Assembly (NCBI GenBank): GCA_001560895.1
Contig: CP014326.1
Span: 1,996,001 to 2,060,000 of the forward strand
Source of the DNA: Streptococcus mitis
GTDB taxonomy: Bacteria > Bacillota > Bacilli > Lactobacillales > Streptococcaceae
Length of the DNA stretch: 64,000 nucleotides
Direction: 5' to 3'
The notes beneath the pieces are model-generated. The model saw nothing but the letters and a program-made list of their open reading frames with translations. It was not told where the DNA came from and ran no database searches. The translations under genes and the position numbers were made by a program. This document shows, piece after piece, positions 9,967-20,555 of the stretch (position 1 is the first letter of the stretch; every line of letters starts with the position of its first letter).

Positions 9967-10431
9967 TCAACTTTCCAACTCATACAAATCCGCAATAATG
10001 GCTGCGACACGTTTGATATCTCCCAGCATACCTCGCATTTCAAAGTCAGCCAAGACAGGGAAACCAAAACGTTGACTGTATTGCTTGGCTGTCAGGCAGT
10101 ATTGGTTATTAAAGTTACGATTTCCTGAACCAACCACACCAAAACACTTACTAGCATTGTCACCATAGGCGATAAAATCTCCCACTGGTGTCGTCAATAT
10201 CTCGACATCTCCGTTATCCACGCCATTTCCACCTTCGAGGTAGGTCGGCAAAAAAGCAACATAAGGATGGTCCATTTCATAGAAATCGTGACCTTCCTTG
10301 ACCAAATCCTTAATATGAATCTTTTGAACCTCAATTCCCTCGTACTGGGACAAGAGATAGTCTTTCAAGCGCGTCACAAAACTCTCAGTATTGCCGCTCA
10401 GACTAATATAGACTAAAGAAATTGTCTTCAT
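9967..10431 (-). CDS. nrdI: Flavodoxin-like NrdI protein
   Basis: 154-residue flavoprotein that supplies oxidant to assemble the dimanganese-tyrosyl cofactor of class Ib ribonucleotide reductase (NrdF). The FMN phosphate loop is near residue 10 (SLSGNTESF), and [15 protein letters not shown] near the middle is the NrdI signature. Start 10431 chosen because GAGGT lies just upstream; an earlier start (MEVN) would place that ribosome site inside the gene. Stand-alone here; nrdEF are not in the window. Confidence 0.85.
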   Translation of the reverse strand: MKTISLVYISLSGNTESFVTRLKDYLLSQYEGIEVQKIHIKDLVKEGHDFYEMDHPYVAFLPTYLEGGNGVDNGDVEILTTPVGDFIAYGDNASKCFGVVGSGNRNFNNQYCLTAKQYSQRFGFPVLADFEMRGMLGDIKRVAAIIADLYELES

Positions 10432-10460
10432 ATTTACCTCCATGATTTTATCTATAATCG

Positions 10461-10499
10461 AAAAATAACTACCAAGATTGTATCTTGATAGTTATTTTT
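10461..10499 (-). terminator. Long hairpin between a membrane-protein gene and nrdI
   Basis: Two 16-base arms (10461-10476 and 10484-10499) pair with one mismatch around a 7-base loop. The A/T outer part gives a T-run on both strands. It most likely ends the upstream minus-strand gene. Because nrdI starts just 30 bp further on, it could also affect nrdI transcription. Confidence 0.7.
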
Positions 10500-10508
10500 T
10501 GTCAATAC

Positions 10509-11042
10509 TTAGGCAAATTCTTCTGTTTCCTCTTCTTCTGCCAAGGCTTTCTGTTGACGCCACATCTTATAGAAGACGAGGGCTAGGAAAAGAACATTGA
10601 TGACGATATAGAAAATACTAACAGCTTGTGAAATAACACTTATCCCTAAACGCATGGTCTCATCGTGAACTAACTGCACAGCGTCTTGTAAAGTCACATA
10701 GCTATAAATCGAACCAATAATGGCTAGCAAAACATAGCCGACATAAGTATAGTTTGCATATTGCAAATTCTTACGAACAAGGAAGACAATCGCTACTCCC
10801 ACTAAAATAGCAGATAGCACAATCAAGGCCATATTAAAAATAGAATGAGTTGATTCTGCTACTCTATAGGTGTAATTAAGCTGGTCTTCTAATTGCTGAG
10901 CACTAACCCCTGCAACTTGTTTTTGAGCGGCACGAAGAGCTTCTTTGCTAGGCAAGGGACTCAACATTCCAAATAGAGACGTAGCTGAAATAAGAGCAGA
11001 CAAGATTAGCAAGACCCATAGATAAATCGGTTTCTTTTTCAT
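10509..11042 (-). CDS. Four-helix membrane protein of unknown function
   Basis: 177 residues, not recognised. Helix 1 is N-terminal (MKKKPIYLWVLLILSALI) and is followed by an extracytoplasmic stretch of about 45 residues, then three more helices and an acidic tail (AEEEETEEFA). Start 11042 is set by AGGAGG 8-13 bp upstream. It lies between nrdI and the two-component genes and has its own promoter. Confidence 0.7.
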   Translation of the reverse strand: MKKKPIYLWVLLILSALISATSLFGMLSPLPSKEALRAAQKQVAGVSAQQLEDQLNYTYRVAESTHSIFNMALIVLSAILVGVAIVFLVRKNLQYANYTYVGYVLLAIIGSIYSYVTLQDAVQLVHDETMRLGISVISQAVSIFYIVINVLFLALVFYKMWRQQKALAEEEETEEFA

Positions 11043-11070
11043 GATAGAACCTCCTGATATTATTATTGAT

Positions 11071-11099
11071 ATTATAGCACCTTTTGTAAGGGAATACAA
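11071..11099 (-). promoter_or_regulatory. Promoter of the four-helix membrane protein gene
   Basis: Minus strand TTGTAT (11094-11099), 17-bp spacer, TATAAT (11071-11076). Confidence 0.65.
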
Positions 11100-11102
11100 A
11101 TC

Positions 11103-12389
11103 TTATAGTATAGTTTCTACCTGTTTTCGGTAGGCTTTTGGCGATTTTCCGCACAATTTTCGGAACACTTTATAGAAATATCCCACGTTACTGTAACCAA
11201 CAGCATAACAAATATCTTCGATACTGTCACTAGTCGAAAGCAAGAGCTGTTGGGCAGCCTTAATGCGTTGTTTGTTTAGTAATTCTGCGAAGGTCGAATT
11301 GGTTTCTCGCTTAATCAACTGCCCCAGATAAACAGGATTGATAAAGAGATCCTTACTGATATCCTTGAGCGAAAGTTCTTTCTGATAATCACGCCCAATG
11401 ACTTCTAGCACACTAACCACATTTTCATTCATTCGATATTGCCCAAAAAAGCGGGTCAGAGTTTCCTTAATATAAGGAACCAATTCATCAAAGGATTGAA
11501 TAGCATGAATCGTTTTGACAATATCCGTTAAATCATCAGCTTTTAGATGTTCAAACAAGTGAAAGACATCCATGACAAATTGGATAAAAAGCTGCTTGGT
11601 AATCGGAACACGAGGTGTATTTTCAAGAACTACCTTCTCCAAGAGGTTCAACTCTTCTACGATTTGGTTGAGATCCCCCTGAATGATAACCCTATAAATC
11701 GGTTCGTAATAGGCAAAGAGACTCTGAGACTGTTTTAAATTTACAGAACCGTAAAAGAGGGCTTTCTCAGCATTCAGCTTCCAGCGTTCAAAGTGTTCTT
11801 GATAGGGAGCTTCAAAGGGAGTAACGACTAAACCATCTAGGGGTTGATCAGAAATGAAAATCTGCCAATCTTGTCCTAACACATAGTAGGGAATGGCGAA
11901 AGAGCCTTGTTTTTCCTTGGATAAGCCTATCCACCAATTCTCCTTACCACCTAAATAACTAACAAATCCAGCCTCATCTAAATCTTGACTGAGGGTCTGA
12001 CTTTTCTTTCCTCTCTCGCCGAGCTGACCTGCAATCTTCTCCAGCAGATTTCCCAACTCTACCTTATCAACAGGCTTGACCAAATAGTCCACCACACTAA
12101 GGTTCATTGCTCTTTTTACATAATCAAACTCCTGATAACCTGAGAGCAGGATATAGGCAGCATCTGGTAAGATTTCTTTCATCTCCCGAATCATATCAAG
12201 CCCTATTTTGTCAGGCATATTGACATCGGAAATGACCACATCGACAGGATTTTCCTGAACATATTCTAGGGCTTCATCGGCATGACTGGCTGTTGCGACA
12301 ACCTCCATATCCCACTTATCAAAGGGAATCAAACGTTTCAGACCTTCTGTAACCATGTACTCATCATCTACTAATAATACTTTATACAT
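11103..12389 (-). CDS. YesN/AraC-type response regulator
   Basis: 428 residues. An N-terminal receiver carries DD at residues 8-9, phospho-acceptor Asp55 (VVISDVNMPD) and the switch Lys in DYLVKPVDK. A variable middle follows, then a C-terminal AraC-type double helix-turn-helix (about 330-428; DISKDLFINPVYLGQLIKRE and GYSNVGYFYKVFRKL). It starts 11 bp after the kinase gene. Such pairs commonly control sugar ABC transporters; the actual target here is unknown. Confidence 0.92.
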   Translation of the reverse strand: MYKVLLVDDEYMVTEGLKRLIPFDKWDMEVVATASHADEALEYVQENPVDVVISDVNMPDKIGLDMIREMKEILPDAAYILLSGYQEFDYVKRAMNLSVVDYLVKPVDKVELGNLLEKIAGQLGERGKKSQTLSQDLDEAGFVSYLGGKENWWIGLSKEKQGSFAIPYYVLGQDWQIFISDQPLDGLVVTPFEAPYQEHFERWKLNAEKALFYGSVNLKQSQSLFAYYEPIYRVIIQGDLNQIVEELNLLEKVVLENTPRVPITKQLFIQFVMDVFHLFEHLKADDLTDIVKTIHAIQSFDELVPYIKETLTRFFGQYRMNENVVSVLEVIGRDYQKELSLKDISKDLFINPVYLGQLIKRETNSTFAELLNKQRIKAAQQLLLSTSDSIEDICYAVGYSNVGYFYKVFRKLCGKSPKAYRKQVETIL

Positions 12390-12400
12390 TTTCTCCCTTT

Positions 12401-14071
12401 CTACTCATCTTGAATTGTAATACGATACTGAACACCTGCTTGCTCTGCAGACTCTATAGCAATAGCATAGCGGTCCCCAAAATAGAGCACAAAACGCTCA
12501 TGAACATTGACAATCCCGATAGATTGCTTTTGATCACTATAGCTGGCTTGGTGTTCAAAATGTCTCTGCCTTAATTTTTCTCGAATACTTGCCAGCTTTT
12601 CAGACGACATACCACGACCATTATCTACCACTAAAATTTCTACAAAACCATCCTGTTTAAGCGCCTTGATGCTAATCACATTATCTGTCCGTCTGTGGTC
12701 AACACCATGAGCGAAATAATTTTCTACCAGCGGTTGTAGGGTAAATTTGGGAATCTTCATATTCTCTAGTTCTGGGTCTATCTTGAAACCATAGGCAATA
12801 GATTTAGGATAGCGAACCATGCAGAGATAGCTGTATTTACGGCAAAATTCTAATTCCTGTTTGAGAAGAGTTTCTCTTTCGTCAGAAATATTGTTACGCA
12901 AGAGACTACTGAACTCATAAATGATATCTGCCAACTCATCTTGACTCTGCATGACTGCGTACATACGCAAGAACTCCAGCGTATTATACATAAAATGAGG
13001 ATTAATCTGAGCCTGCAGGGCTCGCATATTGGCATCTTTTTGACTAAGCTCTAACTGGTAAATATCATGGATGTTCTTTTCCAATCGATCCAACATATCA
13101 TTGGTCGTCTCAGCAATTAGGAGCAATTCCTGATCCTTTTCTAGCGTATCAATGCGAAGACCTTCCTCTCCTTGGGCAATAGCTTGGATGGAATCCACCA
13201 AATCAACTACCTGCTTTTGGTAATTAGCAAAGGTCTGCCTCAAAGTCAGATAAAGAATAACAATAAAGAGAAGGCTCAAGCCCACAATCAAAGAAGAGCT
13301 AGTCACTGTTCCTTGTAAAACAAAGTTTTTGGGAACTGCCACCTGAACCTGATAGCCATGAGAGGTCACACCAACAAACCAGTTCTCATGCTCCCTATTG
13401 ACCCTCTCACCAATATGAAAAATCTCCGTATCAAAAGGCGATGTCACAGTCACAGCCATCGGGATATGACCTCGGGTATTGTCTACAGCATGATATAAGA
13501 TGTCTGGGTCCAAGGAGATATAAACAACCCCTATGGATTGATCCGTCGCTGGGTCTAAAATAGGCACTCCAAAACTATTGGCCTCCGGTTTAAAGTCTTC
13601 CGCAAGTACCGTATGACCACCTCTCTCGTTTCTACTTGAAACATAAACATCTTTGAAATCCTGTAAGACAATTGCAACACCCGTTATATAATCATTTTGG
13701 ACATAAAGATCGTCAATATTTTCATACAGAGAAATAGAAGTTGACGAAGCTGCTTGATGCTCCAACAACCAATAAAAATACTCAGAAGTTGACAGGCTAA
13801 AGTACTTATAAACCCCTTGTATCCGGTCTTGATTGGCTACTAAATCTTGAGCTAGCTGAGCTGACTCGCGATAATAATATTCCACCTCTTCGACTGTTCG
13901 AGTAGTTACACGCTGGGCTACTCTTTGAGCTTCCTTTTCCCGTGAATCCCAGTCAGCGTAAGAAAGTAAGATTGCAAAACTCGCAATAATAATGATCATA
14001 ACTGAACTGTAGGTTCGCAGAAGCGTATGTAGCCAAAACTGCTTCATTCTATTTTGTCGCCAATTTTTCAT
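12401..14071 (-). CDS. YesM/LytS-type sensor histidine kinase
   Basis: Membrane sensor with helix 1 near residues 20-40, a large extracellular domain (about 40-270), helix 2, a HAMP-like linker, a His_kinase domain with the phospho-accepting His in QAQINPHFMYNTLEF, and an ATPase with N-box (LQPLVENYFAHG) and DNGRGM. The start is uncertain: ATG 14071 and ATG 14047 are both weak in ribosome-site terms and either overlaps or abuts the upstream stop. About 550 residues either way. Confidence 0.88.
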   Translation of the reverse strand: MKNWRQNRMKQFWLHTLLRTYSSVMIIIIASFAILLSYADWDSREKEAQRVAQRVTTRTVEEVEYYYRESAQLAQDLVANQDRIQGVYKYFSLSTSEYFYWLLEHQAASSTSISLYENIDDLYVQNDYITGVAIVLQDFKDVYVSSRNERGGHTVLAEDFKPEANSFGVPILDPATDQSIGVVYISLDPDILYHAVDNTRGHIPMAVTVTSPFDTEIFHIGERVNREHENWFVGVTSHGYQVQVAVPKNFVLQGTVTSSSLIVGLSLLFIVILYLTLRQTFANYQKQVVDLVDSIQAIAQGEEGLRIDTLEKDQELLLIAETTNDMLDRLEKNIHDIYQLELSQKDANMRALQAQINPHFMYNTLEFLRMYAVMQSQDELADIIYEFSSLLRNNISDERETLLKQELEFCRKYSYLCMVRYPKSIAYGFKIDPELENMKIPKFTLQPLVENYFAHGVDHRRTDNVISIKALKQDGFVEILVVDNGRGMSSEKLASIREKLRQRHFEHQASYSDQKQSIGIVNVHERFVLYFGDRYAIAIESAEQAGVQYRITIQDE

Positions 14072-14663
14072 GGATGCTTTCATAGACCGGTTCCAACATA
14101 TCACTGATAAAGAAATGCCACATCCCAATTCCTACAAAGAAGAGAAGAGCAGGCATATAATAACCAATTGCCACAAGTAGTACTGTCCCAAGGAGAACCT
14201 TGGCCACAGCCACTAAGCTCATAAAGATACCAATCAAGGATAGTTTGAGACTGTTTCGATAAGACAAGTCAAAATAAACTTGTAATTTCAAAGACACTGT
14301 ATAGGCCAAAAAGATCAGGGCAACTACTAGGACATTCAAAAAGGTCGCAATCAGATGAACAATAGTCTGATGAGGCAATTGCACCAAGAGATACAAACCA
14401 TAGACCAAAACTAAATCCACTCCTAAAAAGCTATAGAAAATCAGGTTGCTTGAGACGAAATTTTGCTTATAAAGAGACCACGCCTCCTTCAAACTGTATT
14501 CCCGAAAGCTATAACCATGTTCTGCATATAAGCTCATCAAGGTGGCACTAGCCGGCGCTAGACCAAGGATAATCCCTCCTGCCAATGTTAATAGCCAAAA
14601 GAAGGCTGTCGCAATCATCCCTAAAAAGAAACGATTAAAGACAAAGTCTAAAAATCTCCCCAT
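14049..14663 (-). CDS. YesL-like DUF624 membrane protein
   Basis: 204 residues with five or six hydrophobic helices; LAGGIILGLAPASATLMSLY near the N-terminus is typical of DUF624. In Bacillus yesL sits with the yesM-yesN two-component genes, and here the order is the same with overlap into the kinase gene. Its function is unproven; a role in signalling or in transporter assembly is inferred only from context. Confidence 0.82.
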   Translation of the reverse strand: MGRFLDFVFNRFFLGMIATAFFWLLTLAGGIILGLAPASATLMSLYAEHGYSFREYSLKEAWSLYKQNFVSSNLIFYSFLGVDLVLVYGLYLLVQLPHQTIVHLIATFLNVLVVALIFLAYTVSLKLQVYFDLSYRNSLKLSLIGIFMSLVAVAKVLLGTVLLVAIGYYMPALLFFVGIGMWHFFISDMLEPVYESIHEKLATK

Positions 14664-14735
14664 GATATCCTCCTAAAAATAACTATGAAACTATTATAGC
14701 ATATTTCAAGCGTTTTCAAACACATAGACTATCCA

Positions 14736-14764
14736 TTTACAATCCCACCAAACCGTGGTACAAT
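14736..14764 (+). promoter_or_regulatory. Promoter of the ECF S-component gene
   Basis: TTTACA (14736-14741), 17-bp spacer, TACAAT (14759-14764) with TGG directly upstream. Confidence 0.65.
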
Positions 14765-14797
14765 GAGAATTGTGAGAAAATTATCAGGAGACAATTC

Positions 14798-15367
14798 ATG
14801 AAAAAATCTATCTTAACCACACTTCTTTTTGCAGTTCTTTACTTCCTCTGCATGGGGATTGGTGTCCTTTTGGGCAATCTCTTTGACCAAACTGGAAACA
14901 TGTTTTATGCGCCTGCCTTTACTGCCCTTGTAGGCGGCAGCGTCTATATGATCCTAGTCGCAAAAGTTCCGCGCTTTGGTGCCATTACCACTATCGGCCT
15001 TGTCATGGCCCTCTTTTTCTTGGGATCTAAACACGGTGCTGGTGCCTTCCTTCCTGGAATTATCTGTGGCCTCCTAGCAGATGGAGTAGCTAACCTCGGA
15101 AAATACAAGGACCAAACAAAGAACCTCCTTTCTTTCCTTATTTTTGCCTTTAGCTCAACTGGCCCAATCTTACTTATGTGGATTGCTCCCAAAGCCTATA
15201 TGGCTACCCTTCTGGCAAGAGGAAAATCGCAAGAATATATCGACCGTATCATGGTCGCACCAAATTCTGGAACCGTCCTTCTATTTATCGCAAGTATTGT
15301 CATCGGAGCCCTAGTGGGTGCTTTGATTGGACAAGCCTTGAGTAAAAAATTTGCGCAGAAAATCTAG
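14798..15367 (+). CDS. MptD-family (Trep_Strep) ECF transporter S component
   Basis: 189-residue membrane protein with about six helices and a GSKHGAGAFLPGIICGLLADG segment characteristic of the Trep_Strep/MptD family. These are substrate-binding components of ECF vitamin or cofactor importers that share a housekeeping energising module. No ATPase or T-component gene is adjacent, so it must use a module encoded elsewhere. The substrate cannot be read from sequence. Monocistronic with a terminator. Confidence 0.75.
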   Translation: MKKSILTTLLFAVLYFLCMGIGVLLGNLFDQTGNMFYAPAFTALVGGSVYMILVAKVPRFGAITTIGLVMALFFLGSKHGAGAFLPGIICGLLADGVANLGKYKDQTKNLLSFLIFAFSSTGPILLMWIAPKAYMATLLARGKSQEYIDRIMVAPNSGTVLLFIASIVIGALVGALIGQALSKKFAQKI

Positions 15368-15373
15368 TCACTA

Positions 15374-15397
15374 AAAAAGAGCCACACGGCTCTTTTT
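15374..15397. terminator. Bidirectional terminator between the S-component gene and metI
   Basis: AAAAAGAGCC (15374-15383) / GGCTCTTTTT (15388-15397) with a 4-base loop. It has A and T runs on both sides and overlaps the metI stop codon. Confidence 0.88.
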
Positions 15398-16088
15398 ATT
15401 TATGACTCAATTTCTTAGTCAAGAAGTCTCCCAAGAATTGGATTGCAAAGATAATCAAAATGATAATGATGGTTGCCAAGATGGTCACATCGTGATTGTA
15501 GCGGTTAAATCCATAGGCGATGGCTACGTTACCGATACCACCAGCTCCAACTGCACCGGCCATAGCTGTTTCCCCAACAAGGGAAATCAAGGTCACAGTC
15601 GTCACACGGATCAAATCTGGAAGACCTTCTGATAGGTAAACACCCACGATATCCCAGAAGGTCGCTCCGCTCGCTTGAGCCGCCTCAATGACACCGCCAT
15701 CTAACTCAGCCAAGACCACTTGCACCTGACGAGCAAAGAAGGCAAAGACTGCAAAAGATAGGGGTACGATAGCCGCATTTGGTCCGATACTTGTTCCTAC
15801 GATTAGATGAGAGAAGGGTGACAAGACTGCCAAGAGGATGATGAAAGGAACTGCACGGAAAATAGAGGTAATCTTATCTAAAATCCAGAAGACGACCTTA
15901 TTTTCCAAGACACCACCTGGCGCTGTCAAGACAAGGAAGAGACCTGCCACTAGCCCCAAGAACCCTCCGATGATGAAGGAAAGAACTGTCATATAAAGAG
16001 TTAGGTAGATGGCTGTTCCCCAGCCTGCTTGACCAGCCCAGCCCATTTTATAGACATTTGGTAAATAGGTTTGAATCAATGATTCCAT
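15396..16088 (-). CDS. metI: Methionine ABC transporter permease
   Basis: 230 residues with five helices and the EAA-type coupling loop (LDGGVIEAAQASGATFWDIVGVYLSEGLP). It pairs with MetN two bp upstream and binding protein MetQ. Also called MetP in pneumococcus. The gene is last in the metQ - peptidase - metN - metI series and ends in the bidirectional terminator. Confidence 0.93.
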   Translation of the reverse strand: MESLIQTYLPNVYKMGWAGQAGWGTAIYLTLYMTVLSFIIGGFLGLVAGLFLVLTAPGGVLENKVVFWILDKITSIFRAVPFIILLAVLSPFSHLIVGTSIGPNAAIVPLSFAVFAFFARQVQVVLAELDGGVIEAAQASGATFWDIVGVYLSEGLPDLIRVTTVTLISLVGETAMAGAVGAGGIGNVAIAYGFNRYNHDVTILATIIIILIIFAIQFLGDFLTKKLSHK

Positions 16089-16089
16089 C

Positions 16090-17151
16090 TTACTGTCCTC
16101 CCTTCAATACTTTTAGCTGCACGCCTGCTTGACGAATGGCTTCTTGGGCACCTGCCAACGCTGCTTTTTCACCTGACAAGACTACAACCAATTCTCCAAC
16201 AGGAGTGCCATCTAGGATTTCGATATTTCCATAGAGGATATTAGCCGTTACTTGGTAATTCTTGTACAATTCATTCAAAAGTGGCTCATCTGTTGAAGCC
16301 CCTGCATACTTGAGTTGCACCAAGAGACTGTTTTCAGACAAGTGTTCCACGATTTCTTGCTTCTCGATTTTGACCATGGCTTCGTCAATTCCTGTTGCTG
16401 TTGAGATAAAGTCTTGTGTCAAAGGTTGTTTAGGGTCTGAGAAGATTTCAAGGACACTGCCCTCTTCAATCAAATGCCCATCCTGCATAACTGCCACACG
16501 GTTGGCAATATCTTTGACAATCTGCATTTCATGCGTAATCAAGACAACCGTCAAGCCTAATTTTTGGTTCAAATCTTGCAACAAGGCCAAAATCTGCTTG
16601 GTTGTCTTAGGATCAAGGGCAGAAGTTGACTCGTCCGAAATCAAGATTTTTGGATCATTTGCCAAGGCACGCGCAATGGCCACACGCTGTTTTTGCCCCC
16701 CAGATAGTTGTGAAGGATAATTTTCAGCACGATCTGCCAAACCAACCAAGTCCAACAACTTAGCAACTTTAGCCTTCTTTTCTTCCTTGCTGAGCCCAGA
16801 GTGTTTAAGTGCAAAGGCTACATTCTCCTCTGCCGTCTTTTGGCTCATCAGATTGAAATGTTGGAAAATCATCCCGATATCCTGACGTTTACGACGCAAC
16901 TGCTCTGCCGTCAAGGTCACCTTGCCATCAAAAATCACATCATCGTCAATGGTAATTTTCCCTGCAGATGGTTTTTGCAAGAGGTTAATCACCCGTACAA
17001 GGGTTGATTTCCCTGCTCCAGAATATCCAACGATTCCGTAGATATCCCCTTCTTGGATGTGAATGGTCACATCCTTAACCGCTGTGATGCTTCTCTTCTT
17101 TTGGTGAAAAGTCACATCGATCTGATCTAACTTGATAATATCTCTACTCAT
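16090..17151 (-). CDS. metN: Methionine ABC transporter ATP-binding protein
   Basis: 353 residues. Walker [10 protein letters not shown] at 43-51, signature LSGGQKQR, Walker B ending ILISDEST, and a C-terminal NIL domain (about 275-350) that senses intracellular methionine and inhibits transport in this family. It overlaps the upstream M20 peptidase gene by 8 bp, so translation is coupled. Confidence 0.95.
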   Translation of the reverse strand: MSRDIIKLDQIDVTFHQKKRSITAVKDVTIHIQEGDIYGIVGYSGAGKSTLVRVINLLQKPSAGKITIDDDVIFDGKVTLTAEQLRRKRQDIGMIFQHFNLMSQKTAEENVAFALKHSGLSKEEKKAKVAKLLDLVGLADRAENYPSQLSGGQKQRVAIARALANDPKILISDESTSALDPKTTKQILALLQDLNQKLGLTVVLITHEMQIVKDIANRVAVMQDGHLIEEGSVLEIFSDPKQPLTQDFISTATGIDEAMVKIEKQEIVEHLSENSLLVQLKYAGASTDEPLLNELYKNYQVTANILYGNIEILDGTPVGELVVVLSGEKAALAGAQEAIRQAGVQLKVLKGGQ

Positions 17152-18517
17152 AGCTTCTAATCAGCTCCTCTACTAATTCAATATGGGTGTAATAATCGGC
17201 GATTCGCACGTTTTCATCTCCACCGTGATCTCGGCTATTGGCATTTCCTAGACCGAAGGCTACCATAGGCACCTCTAGGGCATCAAAGACCGTATGCATA
17301 GGCCCTGTCCCCGCTGTGGTCGGCAAGACTGAAACGCCCTGTGGATAGAATTTCTTGGCCAACTCAATCACATTGAGAATAGATGGTGCGCTCATATCGC
17401 TTCGATAGCTCATCTCTCCCAAGGTATAGTATAATTCTACCTTATCAAAGCCATTTTTGTCTAGCTGTTTCCGAATTTTTTCCAGAACATCATGCGGTTC
17501 TAGGCCAGGAACCAAACGAACTTCTAACTTAGCACTGGCTTCTGCAGGCAAAATCGTTTTGACTCCTTGCCCTTGGTAGCCTGACTGAATTCCTTCGATA
17601 TTAAGGGCTGGCTCGAAAAAGAAACGTTTTAGAAAGGCTGCGCGGTCCTCTTGTAAGAGAGGCAATTCCAAACCATAAATCTGGCTAATTTCCCCTGGAT
17701 TTCGTTGAGCGTAGGTATCCACCAAGGCCAACTCCCGTTCGTTTGGTTCTTGCACCTCTTCGTACAAGCCTTCAACCAAGATACGGCCATCTGCAGCGCG
17801 AAGAGACTGTAAGGCTTGAAGGAGATACCAGGGAGCTGATTCCACAACCCCACCATAACTAGAGTGGATATCCACATCGGCACTTTTTACCTTGGCATCA
17901 AAGGTCACAATTCCTTTGTTTCCACCAGAAATTTCCAACTGTTCCAAGGCATTTTTAGTCCCTTGTTCCCAGACCAACAAATCCGCTCCACGGAGTTTAT
18001 CCGCATGTTTTTCCAGATACTTATCTAGGTCTGTCGAGGCAGATTCCTCTGCTCCCTCCATGATAAAACTAATGTTGACAGGCAGATCATCATGGTGTTG
18101 CATATACTTTCTCAAAGCACTCAAACGAGCTGTGATATGACCCTTGTCGTCGTCAACCCCACGCCCATACATAAAACCATTACGGACCGAAAGCGTAAAG
18201 GGATCCTCTGTCCAGACCTGATCCCCATCCGCTGGCACAGTGTCATAGTGGTTATAGAAAATCAAGGTCTTGGCATCTGGACGCGAACTCTTGAAATGCG
18301 CCATGACAAAGGGCGCCGTATAAGTCTCATCAATCTCCACTTCAGCCCCAACACGCTTGAAAATCTCACCCAGATAGTTTGCGACTTCCTTAAGTCCGAC
18401 CTGCTGGGCAAAGACTGATTTCTTAGAAATCAAGGTACGCAAAACCTCAAAATAATGCTGTGCTACATGATCCTTTTCAAATTTTTCAATCTGTTCTTGT
18501 TCGCTAGGAAAAACCAT
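17144..18517 (-). CDS. M20 family zinc dipeptidase/deacylase
   Basis: 457 residues. Metal and catalytic motifs: HYDTVPAD (His90, Asp92), [10 protein letters not shown] (Asp122 region), EGAEES (about 154-159) and HSSYGG, with a dimerisation domain insert. M20 members cleave dipeptides or N-acyl amino acids. Its place inside the methionine transporter operon suggests release of methionine from imported peptides or derivatives. That is inference. Confidence 0.85.
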   Translation of the reverse strand: MVFPSEQEQIEKFEKDHVAQHYFEVLRTLISKKSVFAQQVGLKEVANYLGEIFKRVGAEVEIDETYTAPFVMAHFKSSRPDAKTLIFYNHYDTVPADGDQVWTEDPFTLSVRNGFMYGRGVDDDKGHITARLSALRKYMQHHDDLPVNISFIMEGAEESASTDLDKYLEKHADKLRGADLLVWEQGTKNALEQLEISGGNKGIVTFDAKVKSADVDIHSSYGGVVESAPWYLLQALQSLRAADGRILVEGLYEEVQEPNERELALVDTYAQRNPGEISQIYGLELPLLQEDRAAFLKRFFFEPALNIEGIQSGYQGQGVKTILPAEASAKLEVRLVPGLEPHDVLEKIRKQLDKNGFDKVELYYTLGEMSYRSDMSAPSILNVIELAKKFYPQGVSVLPTTAGTGPMHTVFDALEVPMVAFGLGNANSRDHGGDENVRIADYYTHIELVEELIRSYE

Positions 18518-18576
18518 ATTCTCTCTACCTTTCTATGAACTACTCTTCCTGACAATCCATGCTCTATACAAAAGCA

Positions 18577-18601
18577 AGAGGTGGAATTTTCTCTCCCACC
18601 T
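18577..18601 (-). terminator. Hairpin between metQ and the peptidase gene
   Basis: GAGGTGG (18577-18583) / CCACCTC (18595-18601). The downstream T-run is weak, so it probably attenuates or protects the 3' end of metQ mRNA, allowing more binding protein than permease. Confidence 0.5.
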
Positions 18602-18613
18602 CCCTGTTTCTTA

Positions 18614-19468
18614 TTACCAAACTGGTTGATCCAAACCGTCTGATGTTTCTTCGATAACTTTTTTCACTTCATCTGTGTGGTAAGCTGCGATTACTTTCTT
18701 GATAGCATCAGCCTTAGGTGATGTTTCCCAATCTTTTTTCGCAACGATGATGTTGTACCATTGTTTTGAGTTTTCATCAGCTTGTTCTTTGAAAAGTGCT
18801 TTCTTGTAGTCCAATTTTGCTTCTGTAACGAAGGTATTGTTTACAACGGCAGCGTCAACTGATGACAATGAACGAGCTGTTTGGCTAGCGTCCAATTCAG
18901 TGATTTTCAAGTTCTTTGGATTTTCTTTGATGTTAGCAACTGTTGCAAGAGCAGTTCCTGAAACATCCAATTTAATCAAGCCAGCTGATTGAAGCAAGTA
19001 AAGCGCACGGCTTTCGTTTGTAGCATCGTTTGGTACAGCGATTTCTCCGTTTGCTGGGATATCTTCTACTTTAGTGTACTTGTTGTCACTTCCATTCAAA
19101 CCTGAGTAAAGGCGGATTGGAGAGATGTAAGTATCTGCAATCGCTACAAGGTCTTTTCCGTTTTCTTTGTTCCAGTTGTTCAAGAAGTTATAGTGTTGGA
19201 AAGCGTTCAAGTCTACTTCACCATCAGCAGTTGCCTTGTTTGGTTGTGAGTAGTCTGTGAACTCTGTAAATTCCAAAGTAATACCGTCTTTTTTAACCAA
19301 TTCTTGAATTTTGTCCCAACGTTTTTCTTCAGAACCGCTACGGTTAACAGTTGCGATTTTAACAGTTGTTGCATTGTCTGCTTTCTTTTCTGAGTTTCCG
19401 CAAGCTGCAAGAGCCAAACCTGCGACTGTAGCAAGAGCTGCCACACCAAGCCATTTTTTAATTTTCAT
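18614..19468 (-). CDS. metQ: Methionine-binding lipoprotein MetQ
   Basis: 284 residues of the NlpA/MetQ family. The lipobox LALAAC puts the lipidated Cys at residue 23. Family segments visible: ITLEFTEFTDYSQPN, VDLNAFQHYNFL and IAVPNDATNESRALYLL. It delivers methionine to MetNI at the outer membrane face. It is the first gene of the operon, with its own promoter and an upstream operator. Confidence 0.95.
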   Translation of the reverse strand: MKIKKWLGVAALATVAGLALAACGNSEKKADNATTVKIATVNRSGSEEKRWDKIQELVKKDGITLEFTEFTDYSQPNKATADGEVDLNAFQHYNFLNNWNKENGKDLVAIADTYISPIRLYSGLNGSDNKYTKVEDIPANGEIAVPNDATNESRALYLLQSAGLIKLDVSGTALATVANIKENPKNLKITELDASQTARSLSSVDAAVVNNTFVTEAKLDYKKALFKEQADENSKQWYNIIVAKKDWETSPKADAIKKVIAAYHTDEVKKVIEETSDGLDQPVW

Positions 19469-19499
19469 GATTCTTTCTCCTTAAAAATAATACCGTACT

Positions 19500-19528
19500 A
19501 GTATCTCACAATTTGTTTAATTTCACAA
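19500..19528 (-). promoter_or_regulatory. metQ promoter
   Basis: Minus strand TTGTGA (19523-19528), 17-bp spacer, GATACT (19500-19505). The -35 lies inside a 9-bp inverted repeat (ACAATTTGT 19508-19516 / ACAAATTGT 19525-19533), so the spacer and -35 could also be bound by a regulator. Confidence 0.6.
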
Positions 19529-19550
19529 ATTGTTATTAGATAGTCAGATA

Positions 19551-19567
19551 TATAGTTTAAAACTATA
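19551..19567 (-). promoter_or_regulatory. MET-box-like operator (MtaR/MetR type)
   Basis: Perfect palindrome TATAGTTT-A-AAACTATA (17 bp). This matches the streptococcal MET-box I remember for the LysR-type regulator MtaR/MetR. It sits 22 bp upstream of the metQ -35, a typical activator position. Confidence 0.8.
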
Positions 19568-19581
19568 TCCCTAAAAACTGA

Positions 19582-19615
19582 GAAATCACCCACCTTACTC
19601 AGAATGGATGATTTC
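19582..19615 (-). terminator. Terminator after the amino-acid binding lipoprotein gene
   Basis: GAAATCA (19582-19588) / TGATTTC (19609-19615), extended inward by CC/GG pairs. A T-run follows a few bases later on the minus strand. Confidence 0.55.
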
Positions 19616-19621
19616 AAGAAA

Positions 19622-20485
<864 letters not shown>

Positions 20486-20520
20486 TTATCAGAAAAAAAG
20501 TAATTATGCCATTATATGAT

Positions 20521-20539
20521 ATCTATCTCTGTGATAGAT
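20521..20539. repeat. Inverted repeat between azlD and the lipoprotein gene
   Basis: ATCTATC (20521-20527) / GATAGAT (20533-20539) with a 5-base loop and no T-run. It could be an operator for the lipoprotein gene or a weak 3' hairpin of azlD. Confidence 0.4.
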
Positions 20540-20555
20540 TTTCTTTATAGCCCAT

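Noticed and set aside
9957..9972. TTCG-loop hairpin at the nrdI stop as terminator
   Set aside because: The stem is only three pairs; too weak to list.
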